Shown: positions 6,249 to 13,300 of the stretch, in pieces
Layout of the letters: each line of letters starts with the position of its first letter
Position numbering within the stretch: the first letter of the stretch is position 1
Origin: Candidatus Pelagibacter sp. TMED197
GTDB taxonomy: Bacteria > Pseudomonadota > Alphaproteobacteria > Pelagibacterales > Pelagibacteraceae
Length of the DNA stretch: 13,300 nucleotides
Reading direction: 5' to 3'
Assembly: GCA_002169755.1 (NCBI GenBank)
Contig: NHIU01000010.1
Location: 1 to 13,300, forward strand
Translations under genes and position numbers: made by a program
The notes under the pieces: generated by a model
Told to the model about the DNA's origin: nothing
The model's database searches: none
The model's input: only the letters and a program-made list of their open reading frames with translations

Positions 6249-8819
6249 CTATTCAATATTATCCTCTATTTTTATTACTGAAACAACTTTTTCGTTTCCT
6301 GACAATTTTTTTACTCTGACACCCTGAGTGTTTCTTTTTGCTACCCTAATTTCTTTCACGGCGCATCTCATGATGCTTCCTTTGTCGGTAGAAAGAATAA
6401 TTTCGTTATCGTCTCTAACAACTAAAGAGGCTGCTATGTTTCCGTTTCTAGGTGAATTTATAATACCAATAATACCCTTGCCCCCTCTATTTGTTACTCT
6501 GTAATCTGAAGAAGATGATCTTTTCCCATAACCATTTTCTGATACAGATAGAATGAACCCGCTAGCAATGTTTTTTACTTTTTTATCCTTATTAATTATT
6601 TTTTGGTTTATGCTTGGATTATCTAAAATAGATAGAGAAATTACTTTATCTTTATCGTTTAGTTGTATTCCTTTTATGCCTTTGGAAGATCTTCCTTTAA
6701 ATAATCTTAATTTTTTTGACTTAAATCTTATGCATTTGCCAAATTGAGTACTGAGCAATATATCTTGGTCATCTTTACATATTTTAACTCCGATGATTTT
6801 ATCGTCTTGATCTAATTTCATGGCAATTTTTCCATTATTATTTATATTTATAAAATCTTCTAATGTATTTTTTCTAACATTGCCTTTTGAGGTTGCAAAA
6901 ACTACCATCATATTTTTCCATTCTGACTCATCCTCAGGTAATGGCATTATAGAACTTATTGAATGATGATTTTTTAAAGGAAGAATATTAAATATTGATT
7001 TACCTTTCGAAGCAGCAGTACCCTCTGGTATTTTATGAGCTTTAATTTTATAAACTAAGCCTTGCGTTGAAAAAAATAAAACTGGAGTATGGGTATTCGC
7101 TGTAAAAATTTGTACTACAAAATCCTCTTCTCGAGTGGATATTCCAGTTTTTCCTTTGCCTCCTCTTTTTTGTGCCTTAAGAGAACTTAATGGACTTCTT
7201 TTTATATAACCTTGATTAGTAATGCTTATAACAACTGACTCTTTTTGAATAGTCTCCTCAATATTATAATTTAATACCGCATCTATTATTTTGGTTTTTC
7301 TAGGAGAGCTAAATTTATCTTTAATCAACTCTAATTCTTTTACTATTATCTTATAAAGTTCTTTTTTTGAATTTATAATCTTATTATATTCTATTATAAG
7401 TTCTGAGAGTTTTGTTATTTCTGCTTCTATTTCATTAATGCCATAGGCTGTCAATTTTTGAAGTCTAAGTTCTAAAATAGAAATAACTTGATCTAAAGAA
7501 AGCTGATAACTTAAAACATTTTTTTTCTTTTCGATTAGTTTAATAAGCTTTTGACTTTTTTTAATTTTCCATTTTTTTGATAAAAGGTTTTTTTTAGCAG
7601 TTTCTGTATCTTTTGAATTTTTTATAATCTTAATTACATCATCTATGTTTTCTACCGCTGAAGCTATTCCAATTAAAATATGTGCTCTTTCCTCTGCCTT
7701 TTTTAAATCAAACTTTATTTTTTTTGTTACAGTATCTTCTCTGAATTTTAAGAATTCAGCTATAAATTCTTTCAAATTTAGTATTTTTGGTTTGTTATTA
7801 ACTATCGCTAAAGTATTAAAACCAAATGAACTTTCTATATTTGTTAACTTATATAATTGTCTTCGTATTGTCTCTGGCTCAACTGCTTTTCTTAATTCAA
7901 TAACAACTCTAATGCCCTCTCTATTAGACTCATCTCTAATATCTCTGATCCCTTCAATCTTTTTATCTCTGGCTAATTGTGCGATTTTTTCAATTAATGT
8001 TGATTTATTTACCTGATAAGGAATTGATTTTATTATTAAATATTCTCTGCTGCCTTTTTTTTCTTCAACATCTATCTCGCCTCTAATTTTAAAAGAGCCT
8101 CTACCCTTGTTATATCCTTGTTTTAAAATATCTTTTCCAATAATTATTCCTCCAGTAGGAAAATCGGGTCCTGGTACATGCTTCATTAATTGAGCAATAG
8201 TAATTTCTTTATTCTCAATAAAAGCTACAGTAGCGTTGATAATTTCTCCTAAATTATGAGGTGGAATGCTTGTTGCCATACCAACTGCTATTCCCCCAGC
8301 TCCGTTAACTAATATATTAGGAAACTGAGATGGAAGAACTTCTGGTTCTTTTTCTGTTTCATCATAATTGTTTCTGAAATTAACTGTTTTTTTTTCTAAA
8401 TCTTCAGTTAAATATTGTGCAATTTTTCCTAATTTTGTTTCAGTATATCGCATTGCTGCTGGTGGATCTCCATCTATTGATCCAAAATTACCTTGTCCAG
8501 AGATAAGAGGTAAACTCATCGAAAAGTCTTGGACTAACCTTACTAAAGCGTCATAAACTGATTGATCTCCGTGCGGGTGATACTTACCGATCACGTCACC
8601 AACAATTCTAGCCGATTTCCTAAAAGGTTTTGACCAGTCATAGCCGCCTTTGTACATCGCGTAAATTATTCTTCTGTGAACTGGTTTTAATCCATCTCTA
8701 ACATCTGGTAGAGCCCTGCTTACTATAACGCTCATCGCATATGATAGATAGGATGAGCTCATTTCATCTTGAACCAAAATAGGCTTGAAAGATTTATTCT
8801 CTATTCTAGATTTTTCCAT
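6249..8819 (-). CDS. gyrA: DNA gyrase subunit A
   Basis: An 856-residue type IIA topoisomerase subunit that with GyrB introduces negative supercoils. The N-terminal breakage-reunion domain opens with SYLSYAMSVIVSRALPDVRDGLKPVHRRI. The catalytic tyrosine is Y125 in AAMRYTE. The C-terminal beta-pinwheel begins near residue 525 with the GyrA box QKRGGKG (550-556), separating it from ParC. In the quinolone region HPHGDQSVYD, the position of E. coli Ser83 is Gln86, while Asp87 is kept as D90. GDPPAAMRYTE is a form I associate with alphaproteobacteria. The gene lies 5 bp downstream of ssb and abuts coaD. Length is near E. coli (875). No frameshift or loss seen. Confidence 0.97.
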   Translation of the reverse strand: MEKSRIENKSFKPILVQDEMSSSYLSYAMSVIVSRALPDVRDGLKPVHRRIIYAMYKGGYDWSKPFRKSARIVGDVIGKYHPHGDQSVYDALVRLVQDFSMSLPLISGQGNFGSIDGDPPAAMRYTETKLGKIAQYLTEDLEKKTVNFRNNYDETEKEPEVLPSQFPNILVNGAGGIAVGMATSIPPHNLGEIINATVAFIENKEITIAQLMKHVPGPDFPTGGIIIGKDILKQGYNKGRGSFKIRGEIDVEEKKGSREYLIIKSIPYQVNKSTLIEKIAQLARDKKIEGIRDIRDESNREGIRVVIELRKAVEPETIRRQLYKLTNIESSFGFNTLAIVNNKPKILNLKEFIAEFLKFREDTVTKKIKFDLKKAEERAHILIGIASAVENIDDVIKIIKNSKDTETAKKNLLSKKWKIKKSQKLIKLIEKKKNVLSYQLSLDQVISILELRLQKLTAYGINEIEAEITKLSELIIEYNKIINSKKELYKIIVKELELIKDKFSSPRKTKIIDAVLNYNIEETIQKESVVISITNQGYIKRSPLSSLKAQKRGGKGKTGISTREEDFVVQIFTANTHTPVLFFSTQGLVYKIKAHKIPEGTAASKGKSIFNILPLKNHHSISSIMPLPEDESEWKNMMVVFATSKGNVRKNTLEDFININNNGKIAMKLDQDDKIIGVKICKDDQDILLSTQFGKCIRFKSKKLRLFKGRSSKGIKGIQLNDKDKVISLSILDNPSINQKIINKDKKVKNIASGFILSVSENGYGKRSSSSDYRVTNRGGKGIIGIINSPRNGNIAASLVVRDDNEIILSTDKGSIMRCAVKEIRVAKRNTQGVRVKKLSGNEKVVSVIKIEDNIE

Positions 8820-8824
8820 GAAAA

Positions 8825-9286
8825 TTAAAATGGAATTTCATCATCTAAATCAGATGAATCCTGATTAAGATTATCTTTAGGTAATGAGCTCTTGTTTTCA
8901 GAAACTAGATTATTTGTATCATTTTTGTTGCTTCTGCTGTCCAGCATAGTTAGACTTGAATTATAACCCTGTAAAACTATTTCTGTTGAATATTTATCTT
9001 GACCTGTAGATTCGTCTTTCCATTTTCGTGTACTGAGTTGGCCTTCAATATAAACATTGGCACCCTTTTTTAAATATTGTTGTATCACATTAATTAGTCC
9101 TTCGTTAAAGATGACTATTCTGTGCCACTCTGTTTTTTCTTTTCTCTCTCCGCTAGATTTGTCTTTCCATGATTGACTTGTAGCTAGACTTAATCTAGCA
9201 ACACTTTTGCCATTAACCATTTGCTTAATTTCTGGGTCTGCGCCTAAACGACCTATTAATTGTACTTTATTTAAACTACCTGCCAT
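8825..9286 (-). CDS. ssb: Single-stranded DNA-binding protein
   Basis: A 153-residue SSB that coats single-stranded DNA in replication, repair and recombination. The OB fold fills roughly residues 1-112, beginning [16 protein letters not shown], with the DNA-stacking tryptophans W40, W54 and W89 at the positions of E. coli W40, W54 and W88. A short, Asn/Ser/Asp-rich linker leads to the acidic tip DLDDEIPF, the docking peptide for partner proteins such as RecG, which is also in this window. Start ATG is at 9286-9284. It heads the minus-strand gyrA cluster and is divergent from uvrA, the same pairing as in E. coli. A TATAGT sequence (9303-9298) is a possible -10 box, but the -35 region is poor. 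Confidence 0.96.
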   Translation of the reverse strand: MAGSLNKVQLIGRLGADPEIKQMVNGKSVARLSLATSQSWKDKSSGERKEKTEWHRIVIFNEGLINVIQQYLKKGANVYIEGQLSTRKWKDESTGQDKYSTEIVLQGYNSSLTMLDSRSNKNDTNNLVSENKSSLPKDNLNQDSSDLDDEIPF

Positions 9287-9341
9287 AATACTTTAAGACT
9301 ATAATTGTGAATATTTGTTTTTAAAACTTATAAACTATATC

Positions 9342-9371
9342 ATAATCAGTTAGTAAATATAAGCTGATTAT
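9342..9371. promoter_or_regulatory. Perfect 8-bp dyad in the ssb-uvrA divergent spacer, candidate operator
   Basis: ATAATCAG (9342-9349) and CTGATTAT (9364-9371) are exact reverse complements separated by 14 bases. The half-site centres are 22 bp apart, two helical turns, which suits a dimeric regulator on one face of DNA. The dyad is near the middle of the 102-bp region between ssb and uvrA starts and ends 17 bp before the uvrA ATG. No GTTC-N7-GTTC (alphaproteobacterial LexA) or CTG-N10-CAG box was found there. It could also form an RNA hairpin. In A+T-rich DNA some dyads arise by chance. Confidence 0.35.
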
Positions 9372-9388
9372 TATTTTATATATAATAT

Positions 9389-12267
9389 ATGTTGAAAAAA
9401 ATCGTTGTAAAAGGGGCTAAAGAACACAATCTAAAAATGTTTCTTTGGAGATCCCAAAAGAGAAATTGGTGGTAATAACTGGTCTATCAGGATCAGGAAA
9501 ATCTTCTTTAGCTTTTGATACTATTTACGCGGAGGGTCAAAGAAGATATGTAGAAAGCTTGTCATCTTATGCAAGACAGTTTCTTGATAAAATGAAAAAA
9601 CCAAAAGTAGATTTAATTGAGGGATTAAGCCCAGCAATTTCAATAGAACAAAAAAATACTTCAAAAAACCCTAGATCTACAGTTGCAACAGTTACCGAAA
9701 TATATGATTATATGCGAGTACTTTTTGCAAGAATAGGAGTGCCCTACTCACCTTTTACAGGTAAACCAATAGTATCTCAGCCAATCAGTGAAATGGTAGA
9801 TAAAATAAAAAAATTACCAAAAAATAATACGATATATCTTTTAGCCCCAATCGTAAGAGGCAGGAAGGGAGAATATAAAAAGGAAATTTTAAATTATAAA
9901 AAAAGAGGATTTTCAAAAATTAAAGTTGATGGAAAATACTTAAACATAGAAGATTTTCCAAACCTTAACAAAAAAATCAAACATGATATTTCTATAGTAG
10001 TCGATAGAATTATCTTAAATTCAAAGTTAGGAAATAGATTGGCTGATAGTGTCGAAACAGCAGTAAATTTGTCAAATGGATTGCTAATAGTTGAATATGA
10101 AAATGAAACTTTGCCAAAAAAGTTAAGAAAAATTGAGACTGTTATTTTTTCATCAAAATTTTCATGTCCAGAAAGTGGATTTACAATAGAAGAAATTGAG
10201 CCTAGATTATTTTCATTTAATTCTCCGTTTGGTGCGTGTGAAGAATGCGAGGGTATTGGTCATAATTTAAATGTTGATCCAAATCTTGTTGTACCAGACA
10301 CTAAAAAAACTATACAAGACGGGGCTATAGAACCATGGGCTAAATCTACTTCTATGTATTATGCTCAAACACTGTCTTCATTAGCAAAACATTTTAAATT
10401 TTCTCTCACTGAACAATGGAAAAAATTACCAAAAAAGACTCAAGATATAATCTTATATGGATCTGATGAAGAAGAAATAAAATTTTCATATGATGACGGT
10501 TACGAAACTTATAATACAAAAAAAACTTTTGAAGGTGTTATCAATAATCTTGAAAGAAGATATTTAGAGACTGATAGCGAATGGAAAAGAGAAGAAATAT
10601 CACAATATCAAAGTGAGTCTAATTGTGAACACTGTAAAGGAATGAGATTAAAAGAAGAAGCTCTATGTATAAAAATTAATTCTTTGAATATAAGTGAAAT
10701 TACAAAGAAATCAATCGATGAAGCGCAAAAATGGTTTAATGATTTAGTTACTGTTTTAACAGAAAGAGAAAATAAAATTGCACAACATATATTAAAAGAA
10801 ATTAATGAGAGGCTTAACTTTTTATTAAATGTAGGATTAAATTATTTAACACTATCAAGAGAGTCTGGAACATTGTCTGGAGGAGAAGCACAAAGAATTA
10901 GACTTGCTTCACAAATTGGCTCTGGTTTAACTGGCGTCTTGTATGTTTTAGATGAGCCATCAATAGGTTTACATCAAAGAGATAATAAAAAGTTAATTAC
11001 TGCTTTAAAAAAATTAAGAGACTTAGGTAATACCGTGATTGTTGTTGAGCATGATATTGAAACGATGGAAAATTCTGATCATATAGTTGATATAGGGCCT
11101 GAAGCTGGTCTTAATGGAGGTCAAATAGTTGCAGAAGGAACTGTGAGTGAAATAATAAAAAATGAAAATAGTATAACTGGAAATTATTTATCTGGAAAAA
11201 AATATATTTCAATTCCAAGAAAAAGAAGGAAAGCAAAAAATGGAAGATTTATAGAAATTAGTGGAGCAAGTGGAAATAATCTTAAAAAAGTTCATTTAAA
11301 AATACCTGTAGGAACTTTTACTTGTGTCACTGGTGTTTCTGGAAGCGGAAAATCAACGCTTATTTTACACACTTTATACAATGCGTTTAATTTAATGTTA
11401 AATAAAAATAAAAGTAGAAAAGTTCCAAAAGCTTTTACTGGTTTTAAGGGTACAGAACTAGTAGATAAAATAATCGACATTGACCAGTCTCCAATAGGAA
11501 GAACTCCTAGGTCAAATCCAGCCACATACACAGGTGCATTTGGTCCTATAAGAGAATGGTTTGCTAATTTACCCGAGTCTAAGGCCAGAGGATACAAAGT
11601 CGGTAGATATTCATTTAACGTCAAGGGTGGAAGATGTGAAACTTGTGAGGGTGATGGAGTTATAACATACGAAATGCATTTTTTACCTGATGTTTTTATA
11701 CCGTGTGATACATGTAAAGGTGCAAGATATAATAGAGAAACTTTAGAAATTCGGTTTAAAAATAAAAATATTGCTGAAGTTCTAGATATGACAGTTGATG
11801 AAGGTTGTGAGTTTTTTGAAAATATTCAAAGTATAAGATCAAAATTAATTACCTTAAAACATGTCGGACTTGGCTATATGAAAATAGGTCAACAAGCGAC
11901 AACTCTTTCTGGAGGAGAAGCACAAAGAATTAAATTAGCTAAAGAGCTCTCTAAAAGGCCTACTGGTAGGACTCTATATATTTTAGATGAGCCAACAACA
12001 GGTTTACACTCTCATGATATAAAAAAATTATTAGAAATACTTCAAGCTTTTGCTAACACTGGAAATACTGTGGTAGTTATTGAACATAATTTAGATGTCA
12101 TAAAAACAGCAGATCATATAATTGATATGGGTCCTGAAGGCGGCATAAATGGTGGAAATATTATTGCTGAAGGTACTCCTGAAAAAATATCTACCGTAAA
12201 AGAGAGCTATACCGGCAAGTTTATTAAAGAAATTATGGGTGATAACTCGATGAAAAAAACTGCTTGA
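9389..12267 (+). CDS. uvrA: Excinuclease ABC subunit UvrA, amino end one base out of frame
   Basis: UvrA is the damage-recognition ATPase of nucleotide excision repair. Counting residues from TTG 9445, which opens the long frame (940 codons), two ABC cassettes are complete: Walker [10 protein letters not shown] (13-21) and GVSGSGKST (630-638), signatures LSGGEAQRI (477, 821 onward), and Walker B LDEP (502, 847 onward). The second zinc module C731/C734/C754/C757 is intact; the first reads C241, S244, C265, C268, lacking one Cys. The conserved start ([10 protein letters not shown]) is encoded from ATG 9389 in another frame that stops at 9473. Re-reading one A in the AAAAA run at 9433-9437 joins the frames as K-NVSLEIP, giving 959 residues. 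This is either a one-base deletion, real or a sequencing error, or slippage. No ribosome binding site precedes either start. Confidence 0.95.
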
Positions 12268-12294
12268 TAATTCAATTTATGATATAAGTGAATC

Positions 12295-12897
12295 ATGACA
12301 ATTATACTTCAATCATTATCCAAAACAGTCCATGTTTCACTAGCTTTAGCTGTTCTGTTATTCTTGGGATTACATTTCTTTGGTGATGGATTTGCTTTTG
12401 ATACAATTTTTTGGAGTTGGTTATTTAGATTAATCCATGTAGTTGTAGCTACAATGTGGATCGGGTTGTTATGGTATTTTAATTTTGTTCAAATTCCAAA
12501 TATGCAAAAAATTCCAGATGAACAAAAACCTGCTATAGGAAAAGTCATTGCTCCCGCAGCACTATTTTATTTTAGGTGGGCAGCTGCAATTACTGTATTG
12601 AGTGGCTTAATTTTGTCTTGGATTAATGGTTATGTGCATAGTGCTATGATACTTGGACTTGATGGTTCTGGAGGAAAAAATACTGCTATAGGAATTGGAA
12701 TGTGGCTAGGATTAATTATGGCTTATAATGTATGGTTTGTAATTTGGCCTAATCAAAAAAAAGCACTAGGAATTGTTGAAAGTTCCCCAGAAGAAAAAGT
12801 TACTTCCGCAAAAACTGCAATGTTATTTTCAAGAACAAATACTTTGTTATCTTTGCCAATGTTATTGTCAATGGTTGCTGCTCAAAATCTCTATTAA
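12295..12897 (+). CDS. Urate hydroxylase PuuD-like (Urate_ox_N) membrane protein, short form
   Basis: A 200-residue integral membrane protein with about five hydrophobic helices (roughly 8-28, 41-63, 87-110, 132-151, 180-198). The pattern RLIHVVVATMWIGLLWYFNF, then FYFRWAAAITVLSGL and LIMAYNVWFVIWPNQKK, resembles the membrane domain Urate_ox_N (PF06181) of PuuD-type urate oxidases. H13, H27, H48 and H115 could ligate haem; this is inference. Full-length PuuD has a longer membrane part and a C-terminal cytochrome c domain; no CxxCH is present here, so urate oxidation should not be assumed. In-frame TGA at 12289 rules out an earlier start. It lies 27 bp after uvrA and ends 2 bp before the stop of convergent secF. 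No purine-catabolism gene is nearby. Confidence 0.6.
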   Translation: MTIILQSLSKTVHVSLALAVLLFLGLHFFGDGFAFDTIFWSWLFRLIHVVVATMWIGLLWYFNFVQIPNMQKIPDEQKPAIGKVIAPAALFYFRWAAAITVLSGLILSWINGYVHSAMILGLDGSGGKNTAIGIGMWLGLIMAYNVWFVIWPNQKKALGIVESSPEEKVTSAKTAMLFSRTNTLLSLPMLLSMVAAQNLY

Positions 12898-12899
12898 CT

Positions 12900-13300
12900 T
12901 TAAGGAACTATTTTTTCTTCTTTTTTTTCAAGAGTTTTATAATTAACTTTAAAAAATTTTAAAATTGGTGAAGCAACAAATATTGAAGAATATGTTCCAA
13001 TTAAAACCCCTAATATCATAGCAAAAGAAAATCCTCTTAATATTTCTCCTCCTAAAATATAAATTGATACCAATGCTAATAAAGTTGTTATTGAAGTAAT
13101 TACTGTCCTAGCTAAAGTTTCATTAATAGATAAATTTGCAATTTCAGTAATAGTTATTTTATTATATTTAAACAAATTCTCTCTAATACGGTCATAAATT
13201 ACAACTGTATCATTCATTGAATAACCAACTATAGTTAATACTGCCGCGATAATAGACAAATTTATTTCTAGGGATAAAACCGAAAATATTCCAAGAGTAA
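12900..13300 (-). CDS. secF: Protein translocase subunit SecF, C-terminal part (start outside the window)
   Basis: SecF works with SecD in the inner membrane to drive late steps of Sec-dependent export using the proton gradient. The frame is open from the window edge (13300) to the TAA at 12902-12900. It covers the last four membrane segments or so, including the family motif [20 protein letters not shown] and the later segment [25 protein letters not shown]. The TTG at 13259 is an internal codon, not a start: upstream residues ([14 protein letters not shown]) continue the usual SecF sequence to the edge. The protein ends in a short charged tail (EKKEEKIVP). It is convergent with the PuuD-like gene. 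SecD should lie just beyond the window, but this cannot be seen. Confidence 0.93.
   Translation of the reverse strand, partial: TLGIFSVLSLEINLSIIAAVLTIVGYSMNDTVVIYDRIRENLFKYNKITITEIANLSINETLARTVITSITTLLALVSIYILGGEILRGFSFAMILGVLIGTYSSIFVASPILKFFKVNYKTLEKKEEKIVP

Noticed and set aside
6553..8556. Plus-strand open frames at 6553-6747, 7645-8016 and 8368-8556
   Set aside because: All are antisense to the intact gyrA gene; their Phe/Leu/Ser-rich products mirror its Lys/Glu/Arg codons.
9287..9388. LexA/SOS box between ssb and uvrA
   Set aside because: Neither the alphaproteobacterial GTTC-N7-GTTC nor the enteric CTG-N10-CAG form is present; only the unrelated dyad is seen.
11292..11624. Minus-strand open frame of 110 codons
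   Set aside because: Antisense to the second ABC cassette and conserved core of uvrA; no family resemblance.
12268..12294. Intrinsic terminator after uvrA
   Set aside because: The 27-bp spacer has no stem followed by a T run.
13257..13259. TTG as the start of a short 119-residue SecF
   Set aside because: The frame stays open to the window edge with SecF-like residues before it, so the codon is internal and the gene is simply cut by the window.
1..13300. CRISPR array, insertion sequence, prophage, toxin-antitoxin or defence locus
   Set aside because: No spaced direct repeats, transposase, integrase, terminal inverted repeats or defence-type domains were found; both tRNA genes lack flanking duplicated 3' ends that would mark an attachment site.

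Overview
The window is low-GC, very gene-dense bacterial chromosome and reads as housekeeping sequence from a streamlined alphaproteobacterium. The best guess is the SAR11 (Pelagibacter) group. That placement is inferred from several things: strong A+T bias with lysine/isoleucine/asparagine-rich proteins; spacers of 0-10 bp or overlapping genes; starts without Shine-Dalgarno motifs; a recG / sdhE / DUF502 neighbourhood and an ssb-gyrA-coaD-cyclophilin-tgt series; and alphaproteobacterial features such as the GDPPAAMRYTE segment of GyrA. No mobile element, CRISPR array, prophage or defence system was found, and no stretch above about 100 bp is without a gene.

Left part (1-3949): the 3' part of a tRNA-Ser(UGA) runs straight into the tail of a convergent sdhE, a flavinylation factor for succinate dehydrogenase. 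sdhE is divergent from recG (Holliday-junction and fork helicase). recG ends convergently on a DUF502 membrane-protein gene, the two stop codons sharing one TTAA. A possible 25-codon membrane peptide precedes DUF502, and a divergent M48 zinc metalloprotease with a Tat-like lipoprotein signal follows.

Middle part (3957-9286, all minus strand): a probable operon read ssb > gyrA > coaD > periplasmic-type cyclophilin > tgt > tRNA-Lys(UUU). Junctions are 5, 0, -4 and 5 bp between the protein genes. It combines DNA replication and topology, CoA synthesis, protein folding and tRNA modification. queA, which I remember beside tgt in other alphaproteobacteria, is not here.

Right part (9287-13300): uvrA is divergent from ssb across 102 bp that carry a perfect 8-bp dyad. 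The conserved UvrA amino end is present but lies one base out of frame with the rest. A short PuuD/Urate_ox_N-type membrane protein follows, then the carboxyl part of a convergent secF cut by the window edge.

The points most worth a second look are the uvrA frame break, the loss of two of the four expected zinc ligands in Tgt, the Ser in place of Cys in the first zinc module of UvrA, the ssb-uvrA dyad, and the small ORF before DUF502. I saw no clear new multi-gene system.
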